From Thalassolituus sp. (lineage in GTDB: Bacteria > Pseudomonadota > Gammaproteobacteria > Pseudomonadales > Oceanobacteraceae), in the NCBI GenBank assembly GCA_029212275.1, contig JARGOI010000033.1, positions 1 through 12,887 of the forward strand: DNA of 12,887 nt. The letters run 5' to 3'. Below the pieces are notes generated by a model. It was not told the DNA's origin. It ran no database searches and saw only the letters and a program-made list of their open reading frames with translations. Within the stretch, counting starts at the first letter, position 1. The number at the start of each line of letters is the position of its first letter. A program made the position numbers and the translations under genes. Shown in pieces: positions 1-6,584 of the stretch.

Positions 1-2
1 TG

Positions 3-62
3 ATTAAAGGCACCGACGTCGACCAGCCGCGTAATTTGGCGAAATCAGTGACGGTGGAATAA
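3..62 (+). CDS. C-terminal fragment of an unidentified protein (partial, runs off left edge)
   Basis: This is the only plus-strand frame open from the window edge to a plausible stop; the other two plus frames stop within the first six bases. It encodes about 19 residues, reading IKGTDVDQPRNLAKSVTVE, and ends in TAA at 60-62. The stop lies 8 bases from the stop of the minus-strand beta-barrel gene, a spacing typical of convergent genes. I do not recognise the family from so short a tail. It could also be chance open frame. Confidence 0.35.
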   Translation: MKGTDVDQPRNLAKSVTVE

Positions 63-70
63 CACACTTT

Positions 71-1027
71 TTAATAATCCCAGTGCAAGGTACTTTCTAA
101 ACGGTATTGTTGATAGTCGGCACTGGGGTAATTGGATTGATATATATCTCGACCGGCACTCGTTTGCCAGCTGAACCCGTAAGGCAAAGTGACCTCGACT
201 CCAGCACTGAAACGCAATCGACGATCTTCGCGAATAGCGCTGATCGTTGGCCATAATGCATCGTAATTACGCTGTTCATAGGTGCTGGCTAGGTTAAAAC
301 GGATATCGTTAAGTCGATATTTCCAACGCAAACGCCCCTGCCATTGCGAGTACCCGTATTGATCATCTGCAGCATTTTCTTGTCGCATGCCAAGCTGCAA
401 AGAAACATAATGCTGAGTGCCGTTTAATAAGCCACACAATGTACCCTTGACGCCCAACTGATCACTATCGCGAGCAGAGAACTGTGCAAACGTTTTTTGC
501 GCAAGATCGATTTGTCCGCGCATATACCAATGAGGGCTTAGTAAGGCGCCGGCACCCGGACTGATGCGGTAGAGACTCAGAAAATCCTGACCATCCACCG
601 ACGCATTCGCAATCAGCATAGAGACATCGCTATTGACCTGTGCGCCATTGTGACTCAGACGAAACAAACCGCTTTGTAGCACGCTGTTGTATTGACTGGC
701 CTGAGTCCAACGCGTGTCGCTGATGTCATAGCGCGCTTGCCATGCTAACGGTTTATTCCATTGCGAAGATTTAGTGATGGGGAATTCACCACTGGCTCCA
801 AGATAGGCACCATAAACCGTACTCCAATCACCTTCGCTGACGGTAATATCGGTACTGGGCAAAATATTACTATCATACTCCGCGCCGACACTGACCCCCA
901 GTTCAAGGCCGGCATAAGCTGGCAAACTGACAACAAGTAAACACGCAAAAAAGACCATGGCGCAAACCATGGTCTTTTTAGTGTGAATCCCTGTGCTGGA
1001 CATGGTGGCTGCCGGGCACACCGCCAT
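71..1027 (-). CDS. Outer-membrane beta-barrel protein, function unknown
   Basis: The protein has 318 residues. An N-terminal Sec signal has lysines at 17-18, a hydrophobic core at about 21-35, and an AYA-type cleavage site after residue 39. The mature part opens with LELGVSVGAEYDSNI, a pattern common in small outer-membrane barrels. It continues as alternating polar and hydrophobic strands rich in Tyr, Trp and Gln, and ends in HWDY, an aromatic C-terminus typical of BAM-inserted barrels. The ATG at 1027 is chosen because AAAGGAG precedes it by 6 bases; the ATG at 1003 has no such site. It is the last gene of the minus-strand run after the DUF5666 lipoprotein (79-base gap). Codons 17-28 contain a perfect hairpin listed separately. 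I cannot assign a substrate; barrel assignment is inference from composition and ends. Confidence 0.75.
   Translation of the reverse strand: MAVCPAATMSSTGIHTKKTMVCAMVFFACLLVVSLPAYAGLELGVSVGAEYDSNILPSTDITVSEGDWSTVYGAYLGASGEFPITKSSQWNKPLAWQARYDISDTRWTQASQYNSVLQSGLFRLSHNGAQVNSDVSMLIANASVDGQDFLSLYRISPGAGALLSPHWYMRGQIDLAQKTFAQFSARDSDQLGVKGTLCGLLNGTQHYVSLQLGMRQENAADDQYGYSQWQGRLRWKYRLNDIRFNLASTYEQRNYDALWPTISAIREDRRLRFSAGVEVTLPYGFSWQTSAGRDIYQSNYPSADYQQYRLESTLHWDY
948..979 (-). terminator. Terminator-like or attenuator-like hairpin inside the signal-peptide codons
   Basis: A perfect 13-bp inverted repeat lies at 948-960 and 967-979 with a 6-base loop. Read on the coding (minus) strand it is an A5 run, the arm GACCATGG, the loop TTTGCG, the arm CCATGGTC, then a run of T. 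This has the shape of a bidirectional intrinsic terminator, but it sits 48-79 bases after the start codon of the barrel gene rather than between genes. It could limit transcription into the barrel gene, act as an attenuator coupled to translation of the first codons, or protect the mRNA. Function is inference; the structure itself is seen directly. Confidence 0.5.
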
Positions 1028-1106
1028 CGCTGGCTCCTTTACTTACGTTTTCTCTATCGTTCAATGATAGCGGTTAGGCTATTTCAAATCTTGACCAGAA
1101 TCATGA

Positions 1107-2585
1107 TCAGTCGTCATTTTCATCGTCCGAGTTATCATTTATTGAATCATCATCTTCAGAGTCGTCATCTTCAGAGTCGTCATGACGACGTCCGTTGTGA
1201 TCACCTTCGTAGCGATTGTCATTCGACAAAGAGGTCGCTGTTACTCGACTGCCATCATAACTGCCTTTCACTTCGATGTAGCCATCGACAAGCAATGTCG
1301 CAATATCGAAGCCGCTAACGCCAGAAACATCGACTTGAATTCCCAAAACAGTGATCAAGCCATTAGCAACATCAATGCTGTCTACCGGGGCAGTCAGTTT
1401 CACACGACCTTCACTGTCATCACGTTCAAGTTTAAGCGCGCGATAGCTGCCATCGGTGTTAATGGCAAGACGTAACTCAACAAAGTCACCGGCTTGTACT
1501 TCGTTCAAATTGAAATACTTTTCATCATCACGATCATCACGGACTCGTGTAAACGTATCGACTGTCGCAGTAATGCCCATCACGATAATACTAGAATCCG
1601 ATACGGCATCGACAGGGCCCTCGACTTCCAGTTTTACGGGTTCTTCGAATTCGATTTTCTCGGCAACAAGGATACCTTCGCTAGTAAAGTTTCCTTTTAC
1701 TTTAATGCGAGCATCCAATGTCAACTGAATCACATTGCCATGTTCAAAACGGGTTTGATTAGTAAATGCCACCTCGACATCAGCAACTCTCAGGGTGCCC
1801 GCATTTAAGTCGACAGCACTGATAACCCCCACTACTTTAGCAACGCCACTACGCTGATGGAGTTGATTTTCTTGATGAACTCGAGTGGCAACTAATACAC
1901 CAGAGCTATTCAACACCCCTTCGACTTCCACCAACATATTGTCTGACAGCTGCACATCTTTTATCTCAATGTTACTTGCGGTGCTGTAATTCACTGACTG
2001 ACCATAAACTTCGAACGTCATATTGACCGAATCAAGCACGCTAATACGCCCACGGACTTCAACGTCACTGGAATCGTCAAAACCGATAAAACTTGCACGA
2101 ATTTGACCCTCACTATCGCGCATGCCACTGACTTGAATATTATTCCCCACGGCAAGCGTATCGATGCTGATGCCGTTTTCAAAGTTCGTCATGCCATCAA
2201 TCACAACGGTTTGATTCAGCAAGGTGATGGTGCCATTAGCGACATCAATGGATGAAATCATACCTTGTACTTCGACATCGTAATGAATGGCTAAAGCAAC
2301 GCCATTGGCGCCGTCATCCATGCCTTCAACGGTCACTCGCTGACCAACACGCAGCTGACTTTCTGAGCCACTGCGATCGTCGATATAAAACTCGGTATTG
2401 GTACTGTCGTAATGCACGCCATCAACAATGACGCTGCCAAAACCGTCAACCGTGCCTTCTACGGCACGACTGCTGCTTGCTGAGGCCGCTGAGTCTGAAG
2501 AGCTGTTCGATCCGCCGCACGCGACTAATAAACCCGATGACAAAACAACCAGTGTGGAAAATCGTTTAATGTTTAAATTATTCAT
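1107..2585 (-). CDS. Lipoprotein with about six DUF5666-type repeats and an acidic tail
   Basis: The protein has 492 residues. A type II signal ends in the lipobox LVAC with Cys23, followed by GG and a Ser-rich linker (24-40); Gly at +2 favours outer-membrane sorting. The body consists of about six divergent repeats of 60-75 residues (roughly 41-103, 104-172, 175-237, 248-312, 317-388, 394-456). Each has the pattern VEGxVxxVD...IxVxGxxVxVDxxTxF...L..GxxVeVxG, which I recognise as DUF5666-like small beta domains. The last 25 or so residues are almost all Asp, Glu, Ser and Asn, possibly a cation-binding or electrostatic tail. The ATG is preceded by GAGG with 7-base spacing. It follows the S8 protease gene by 74 bases on the same strand, so co-transcription is likely. 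DUF5666 has no established function that I know. Confidence 0.85.
   Translation of the reverse strand: MNNLNIKRFSTLVVLSSGLLVACGGSNSSSDSAASASSSRAVEGTVDGFGSVIVDGVHYDSTNTEFYIDDRSGSESQLRVGQRVTVEGMDDGANGVALAIHYDVEVQGMISSIDVANGTITLLNQTVVIDGMTNFENGISIDTLAVGNNIQVSGMRDSEGQIRASFIGFDDSSDVEVRGRISVLDSVNMTFEVYGQSVNYSTASNIEIKDVQLSDNMLVEVEGVLNSSGVLVATRVHQENQLHQRSGVAKVVGVISAVDLNAGTLRVADVEVAFTNQTRFEHGNVIQLTLDARIKVKGNFTSEGILVAEKIEFEEPVKLEVEGPVDAVSDSSIIVMGITATVDTFTRVRDDRDDEKYFNLNEVQAGDFVELRLAINTDGSYRALKLERDDSEGRVKLTAPVDSIDVANGLITVLGIQVDVSGVSGFDIATLLVDGYIEVKGSYDGSRVTATSLSNDNRYEGDHNGRRHDDSEDDDSEDDDSINDNSDDENDD
1151..1180. repeat. 15-bp perfect tandem duplication in the acidic tail codons
   Basis: The unit CATCTTCAGAGTCGT occurs twice back to back (1151-1165 and 1166-1180). 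On the coding strand it duplicates an Asp/Ser/Glu pentapeptide, giving the SEDDDSEDDD stretch of the DUF5666 lipoprotein. The period is a multiple of three, so copy-number change would alter tail length without a frameshift. Confidence 0.85.
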
Positions 2586-2659
2586 TATTTAGCCTCGTAT
2601 CATTATCAAATCTACATAGGTATTAACTAGGCAAATTTCTAATTATTCATTCTATTTTG

Positions 2660-4165
2660 TTAGTTTGTGTAAGCTTGAATCAAACCATAGCCAAACACCG
2701 AATCACGACCAGGTCGACCTAGGTCAATTGCCCTAGATTGCAATTGCTCAATAGTCACGCCCTGCTGTTTGGCGATGGCAATCACTACCGAGGCAAAAGC
2801 GGAGGCAATTGAGGTGCCGTCGGTTGCGGCCATGCTGCCATTTCGTGCGTCGGCAAGGGCGACAGCAACGCCGGGGGCTGCAAAACGTAAATGCTCGCCT
2901 TGCACAGCACGGACATAAACGGCATATTTACGATCCAATGCCGTTACCGCAACCACGCCGGGATAAGCTGCTGGATAGCGCGGGAATGCACCTGCGCCTT
3001 CGTTACCTACCGATGCAACCACCGTAATACCTTTGCCCATCACTTGCGATAAGGCTTTTTCGAGCACTTGATTCGGTGGTCCAGATAACGACAAATTGAT
3101 GACACTCACTCCTTGTTGCAGCAGCCAATCTAACCCCACGATTAATTGATCTGCGCTCGCCACCACCAGTCCTTGGTTGTTTTCACCAAACACCACCGCA
3201 TTGTGTAATTGAGCATGACTCAACAGTCCACACTCCCCATCTCCGACAATTACGGAAGCCATGGCAGTGCCATGTTGCTTAGTTAACAGAAGGTTTTGTG
3301 AGTGACCGTTAGCAATAAACACTTTTTCAATGACGGCGCTGTTTTTGAGACAGGGATGATTGGTATCAATACTCGAATCCATCATCCCGATGTTTAATCT
3401 TTCACCAGCCGTGTCTAGATGACCATTTTGTTGAAGATTTTGAATACCTAAATCAATGGCCATGTTGCGTATTGAATTAACACTCTGGATACCTGAACCT
3501 GCCGTATCCATAGGGTTAGATACGGCATCCAAAACGTAAACATGGTTTTTGTCCGCTACCTCTAACTCAGATTGCGACGCAGGTTGTAATCCTTTAAAGG
3601 TCACTAACACGCTGCCCAAAGAAGACATGGGTTGCGAGCGCAGTACTTTCGCACCGCGAGATATTGCCTCGTTAAGCTGCGCTTCATCCAACAATGCAAT
3701 ATATTCGTCCTCAATGACGAAATCATCTAACTGTTCGAGCGTATCTTCAATTTCCCATAATTGATTCAAGCGCTCAGCATTTTGATCCATGCGAGCATCT
3801 TGCGTGCGCTCTAGGTGTTCGATGCGATCTTCCATTTCCTCTTCTAAACGCTCATCGGCATCGTCTTCCATATCTTCATGGAAACGCAATTTCCTTTCTA
3901 GACGGTCTTCAAGATCATCATCTAGACGATCTTCGATATCTTCAAATTCACGTTCGTTACGCTCCAGCTCATCCTCTGCTTCAATCTCTAATTGCTGCTC
4001 CATTTGTGCATTGATATCTTCTTCGCTGTGCTGCTCTATATCATCGTCGTCATCCAATTCGTGCATATCGGCATGGACGGGTAAAACAACAGACAGTACT
4101 AGTGCACTAAAAACTAGACAGAACAAAAACAAAAAACGAACTCGACTACGAGCGACACTACGCAC
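2660..4165 (-). CDS. Secreted S8 (subtilisin-family) serine protease with acidic coiled-coil N-terminal region
   Basis: The protein has 501 residues. A Sec signal (about 1-32, cleavage after VHA) is followed by a strongly acidic region at 36-147 rich in Asp, Glu, Arg and Leu with heptad-like spacing, probably a long helix or coiled coil. Residues about 150-195 resemble a propeptide-like domain. The S8 domain follows: Asp263 in GMMDSSID, His298 in QHGTAMAS, oxyanion Asn388 in VASVGNEGAG, and Ser452 in DGTSIASAF. The whole triad is present, so activity is expected, though the usual HGTHVA and GTSMAxP motifs are altered: Ala replaces the second His, and the Pro after the Ser motif is missing. 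The start is GTG with AAGGA 7 bases upstream. It heads a run with the DUF5666 lipoprotein and barrel genes and diverges from an ECF sigma gene. Its substrate is unknown. Confidence 0.88.
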   Translation of the reverse strand: MRSVARSRVRFLFLFCLVFSALVLSVVLPVHADMHELDDDDDIEQHSEEDINAQMEQQLEIEAEDELERNEREFEDIEDRLDDDLEDRLERKLRFHEDMEDDADERLEEEMEDRIEHLERTQDARMDQNAERLNQLWEIEDTLEQLDDFVIEDEYIALLDEAQLNEAISRGAKVLRSQPMSSLGSVLVTFKGLQPASQSELEVADKNHVYVLDAVSNPMDTAGSGIQSVNSIRNMAIDLGIQNLQQNGHLDTAGERLNIGMMDSSIDTNHPCLKNSAVIEKVFIANGHSQNLLLTKQHGTAMASVIVGDGECGLLSHAQLHNAVVFGENNQGLVVASADQLIVGLDWLLQQGVSVINLSLSGPPNQVLEKALSQVMGKGITVVASVGNEGAGAFPRYPAAYPGVVAVTALDRKYAVYVRAVQGEHLRFAAPGVAVALADARNGSMAATDGTSIASAFASVVIAIAKQQGVTIEQLQSRAIDLGRPGRDSVFGYGLIQAYTN

Positions 4166-4181
4166 AAATATTTCCTTTATT

Positions 4182-4245
4182 GTTAACCATATGATGACTA
4201 TAACGGTTAACGTTAAAATTTATTTCATGTTTAGGGAATAACGGT
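4182..4245. promoter_or_regulatory. Divergent regulatory region with symmetric and direct repeats
   Basis: The short gap between the S8 protease and ECF sigma genes contains GTTAACC at 4182-4188 facing GGTTAAC at 4205-4211 (7-bp inverted repeat, 16-base spacer). It also has the palindromic element TAACG-GTTAA-CGTTA at 4201-4215, and ATAACGGT twice in direct orientation at 4200-4207 and 4238-4245. Such a cluster is suited to binding a dimeric regulator or to shared promoter control of both transcripts. I cannot identify convincing -35/-10 boxes, nor a typical ECF GGAAC-type -35, with confidence. Confidence 0.4.
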
Positions 4246-4268
4246 GTTCTTTGCACGTTAAAGTATCT

Positions 4269-4808
4269 ATGGACGCACAACAACATAATTTCAAACAAGC
4301 GCTAATCGCATTATTACCCAAATTGCGACGCTATTGTTTTGCCCTGACAAATCATCGACAAGATGCGGAAGATTTACTTCAAGCTGCGGTCGAGCGCGCA
4401 CTTGTGCGCTGGCAGCAATTTGAAATTGGTACAGAAATGGATCGTTGGATGTACCGTCTTTGCCGCAACCTTTGGATTGATACCATGAGAAAAAACTCCC
4501 CAACCGATACCTTAACCGAAGCATTGACTGAGCGTTTTTCCGACACGCTAGTGACTCTTAGTGCCGAACAGCAATTCGAACAAGCCACGACGCTTAGGTA
4601 TGTACAGGATCAAATGGGACGTCTGTCTGAAGGATTAAGAATGGTACTTTATTTAGTCGCGGTAGAAGGTCGAAGCTATCAAGAAACCGCCACTATTTTA
4701 GACATCCCCGCAGGCACGGTCATGAGTCGTTTATCGAGAGCACGCCAGCAATTAAGTAACGCTTGCCAAGATATTTCAATCGATCCATCAGACGCGTTGC
4801 AGTCATAA
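4269..4808 (+). CDS. ECF-type RNA polymerase sigma factor (sigma-70 family)
   Basis: From the ATG at 4269 the protein has 179 residues; an in-frame TTG at 4251 would add six. Sigma region 2 covers about residues 13-76, with the core-binding pattern NHRQDAEDLLQ and the helix ending in WMYRLCRNLWIDTMRK. Region 4 covers about 111-164, with the helix-turn-helix SYQETATILDIPAGTVMSRLSRAR. Regions 1 and 3 are absent, as in ECF factors. Neither start has a clear ribosome binding site, so the ATG is chosen by codon preference. The anti-sigma gene begins 24 bases after the stop, the standard regulator pair arrangement. It probably directs RNA polymerase to its own promoter and to the neighbouring S8/DUF5666/barrel run; that target set is inference from position. 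Confidence 0.9.
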   Translation: MDAQQHNFKQALIALLPKLRRYCFALTNHRQDAEDLLQAAVERALVRWQQFEIGTEMDRWMYRLCRNLWIDTMRKNSPTDTLTEALTERFSDTLVTLSAEQQFEQATTLRYVQDQMGRLSEGLRMVLYLVAVEGRSYQETATILDIPAGTVMSRLSRARQQLSNACQDISIDPSDALQS

Positions 4809-4832
4809 CGTTGCCAACATAGGAGATCCAAG

Positions 4833-5531
4833 ATGCCTTCCACAATCAGCGATCAAATACTATCCGCCTTTTTAGACAACGAGCTGTCTGCAACCAAGCA
4901 TGCCGAAGTAAAGCAGGCCTTAACAGAATCTGAAGAGTTAACCGAGCGTTTAAATCAGTTACGTCAAGTTGATGCCATCGCCCGCGCCTATTATTCATCA
5001 CAAGATTCAGATGCAACGCAACCACATAACGAGCAACTACAAGCACTGGTGGCTCTTATTGAAGAAGCAGACCTAACACCTTCTGTAACCAGCAATGTTG
5101 TGTCAATCAGTTCAGCTAAGCGCTCGTTATCTTGGTTACAGATTTCCTCTCTGTCTGGCATTGCTGCAAGCGTTGCTTTATGCGCATTAATCTTTTGGCC
5201 ACAGGATTCTAGCAACCAAGGCATTCCTGTTAACGCTCTTAGCGCACAATTAGCCCTGTCACATACTGGAGACATTCTTCAGGTGAAAGACGGGCGCTCA
5301 GAGATTATGGGGTCTTGGATCAACGAGGAAGGCTCCTTTTGCCGTGACTTACGCTGGCATACCATTGAAAAAAGCGTTCCACTAAGTGCCTGTTTTATCG
5401 ATGGCAATTGGGCTTGGGATGTTAAAGACATTGATTCAGCAAACTATCAAACTGCGACGGCGGCGAGTGAACGCGACTATCTCACTCGACAAGCAGAGAA
5501 CACTTGGTTGAAAACCATAACAAAACCCTAG
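4833..5531 (+). CDS. Membrane anti-sigma factor, partner of the upstream ECF sigma factor
   Basis: The protein has 232 residues. The N-terminal SDQILSAFLDNELSATKHAE matches the start of many anti-sigma domains (LSAFLDxEL), without the zinc HxxxCxxC motif. A cytoplasmic linker leads to one transmembrane helix at about 101-122, leaving a C-terminal part outside the membrane. That part contains two cysteines, Cys170 in SFCRDL and Cys187 in SACFIDGNW, in a pattern like the CRE...ACR..GW segment of some anti-sigma and surface-antigen C-termini; they could form a disulfide. AGGAG lies 7 bases before the ATG, and the gene follows the sigma factor closely, so the two form one operon. Release would presumably follow a periplasmic signal, whether redox, ligand or proteolysis. 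The signal is unknown. Confidence 0.85.
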   Translation: MPSTISDQILSAFLDNELSATKHAEVKQALTESEELTERLNQLRQVDAIARAYYSSQDSDATQPHNEQLQALVALIEEADLTPSVTSNVVSISSAKRSLSWLQISSLSGIAASVALCALIFWPQDSSNQGIPVNALSAQLALSHTGDILQVKDGRSEIMGSWINEEGSFCRDLRWHTIEKSVPLSACFIDGNWAWDVKDIDSANYQTATAASERDYLTRQAENTWLKTITKP

Positions 5532-5547
5532 GCTAATCGCGCCGCCC

Positions 5548-5603
5548 TTAAACGAATGCTTGCAGTAAACGTGAGCGAGGGTAAGAATAGGATTTTCGTT
5601 TAA
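5548..5603. repeat. 9-bp inverted repeat upstream of the DUF11 gene
   Basis: TTAAACGAA at 5548-5556 is mirrored by TTCGTTTAA at 5595-5603, with a 38-base spacer. The pair fills the gap between the anti-sigma stop and the DUF11 start codon. It might form a weak mRNA hairpin or an operator pair. There is no T run that would make it an intrinsic terminator. It may be chance. Confidence 0.3.
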
Positions 5604-5615
5604 TGAGTCTTTCTT

Positions 5616-6539
5616 GTGCGCATTCCCCTGCTTTCCAATCTGTTCCCTTATGTATTCTCCAGTGTGTTTTTTATCTGCCTTCATTCTTCTGCTTATGCGG
5701 ATAACCCTACCACGGATACCGCACCTCAGAATGCAAAGCCACCTTTACTGACCAGCCTTACTGGACAAATCACTCTGTTAAATGGCGCAGCGCCAGACAT
5801 TGCCGTGGTGTTGACGATCTTAAATTCGGATGAAACTCCCTTCCAAGGTGAGGTCGGTTTTGTCGATACCCCGATGACCCCCATGGTCGTTCCTGCGGGA
5901 GAATCGCTTGAGATTCCCCTCCCCGTCAACACGCTTCATGCGGGTAAAAAAGATCGACTGCAAAAAACTAAAATCGATTTTGCATTACTACTTGATGGCA
6001 AAGCAGCGCCCACCATCGAGCGAACCGATATTCAAATTCTGCTGCCCAAAGCCGCTTACCCGCTGATTCGTAGCGAACCGCCGGTGATGAATAACGGACC
6101 AGATGAACCAGCGCCGTACGACTATTTTGCTCAGGGGCAGCAAGTTCAGCCGCTGACGCTGAGCTATAACCCAGGGCCGATTAATTTATCGATTCGCAAA
6201 ACGGTATACCCGATTCCGATCGTGACGGGGCCGGTTGAAATAGATTTAGAAATTACCAACCATGGCAGTGTCGATGCTCAGAACATTACCTTAAGAGATA
6301 CCTTACCGATCAAATTCTTTGATGCAGACGCAGCAGGATTTACTCGCTATCCCGACGATGGCACGCTTATTTGGGAAAATACTGTGGAAAGCTTAGCGCC
6401 TGGTGAAGTTCGTCATATTCGCTATCAAGCCAACGCCACCATCGATGCCGGTGGAGAGTCTTTACCTGCGGCAATTGCCATCATGGATGAGGAGCTGTCG
6501 GGAATGAGTAATAAGGTGTGGTTGCCCGGCTGGCACTAA
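5616..6539 (+). CDS. Secreted DUF11-type repeat protein, function unknown
   Basis: The protein has 307 residues. A Sec signal with Arg2, a hydrophobic stretch at about 9-22 and an SAYA cleavage site after residue 28 points to export. Residues about 45-180 are a beta-rich domain I do not recognise. Residues about 190-290 match the DUF11 pattern, with VDLEITNHGS-like and ITLRDTLP segments followed by a SLAPGEVRHIRY motif, a fold used in bacterial surface proteins. The GTG at 5616 is the only reasonable start before an in-frame stop at 5604; its ribosome binding site is weak. No lipobox, transmembrane helix or sorting tail is visible. It lies 84 bases after the anti-sigma gene on the same strand, so it may be read from the same transcript or from its own promoter. 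A role at the cell surface is inference. Confidence 0.72.
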   Translation: MRIPLLSNLFPYVFSSVFFICLHSSAYADNPTTDTAPQNAKPPLLTSLTGQITLLNGAAPDIAVVLTILNSDETPFQGEVGFVDTPMTPMVVPAGESLEIPLPVNTLHAGKKDRLQKTKIDFALLLDGKAAPTIERTDIQILLPKAAYPLIRSEPPVMNNGPDEPAPYDYFAQGQQVQPLTLSYNPGPINLSIRKTVYPIPIVTGPVEIDLEITNHGSVDAQNITLRDTLPIKFFDADAAGFTRYPDDGTLIWENTVESLAPGEVRHIRYQANATIDAGGESLPAAIAIMDEELSGMSNKVWLPGWH

Positions 6540-6552
6540 TTATTGGGGGGAA

Positions 6553-6584
6553 CTGGCCGCTTAAAAGTCGGCCAGCATATTTTT
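6553..6584 (+). terminator. Intrinsic terminator for the DUF11 gene, overlapping the 3' end of rep
   Basis: CTGGCCG at 6553-6559 pairs with CGGCCAG at 6569-6575, and an inner CTT/AAG pairing closes the loop. The sequence CATATTTTT follows on the plus strand, giving the T run. It sits 14 bases after the DUF11 stop codon. The right arm and T run also encode the last codons of rep on the other strand; no T run follows in the minus direction, so it serves the plus strand only. Confidence 0.75.

Noticed and set aside
14..21. CGACGTCG palindrome near the left edge, similar to TCGACGTCGA at 8641-8650
   Set aside because: It lies within the presumed coding tail at the edge, and two copies of an 8-bp palindrome in 12.9 kb do not need a special explanation.
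1040..1070. Hairpin CTATC/GATAG between the DUF5666 and barrel genes as an intrinsic terminator
   Set aside because: The stem is only 5 bp with low GC content, and no T run follows on the transcribed strand.
983..1318. 111-codon plus-strand open frame rich in His, Arg and Ser
   Set aside because: It is antisense to the barrel start, the intergenic gap and the acidic tail of the DUF5666 lipoprotein, with no family resemblance and repeat-driven composition.
3789..4241. 150-codon plus-strand open frame rich in Ser and Arg
   Set aside because: It is the antisense of the Asp/Glu-rich coiled-coil codons of the S8 protease; GAT/GAA repeats automatically read as Ser/Arg on the other strand. The minus-strand protein has a signal peptide and an intact triad.
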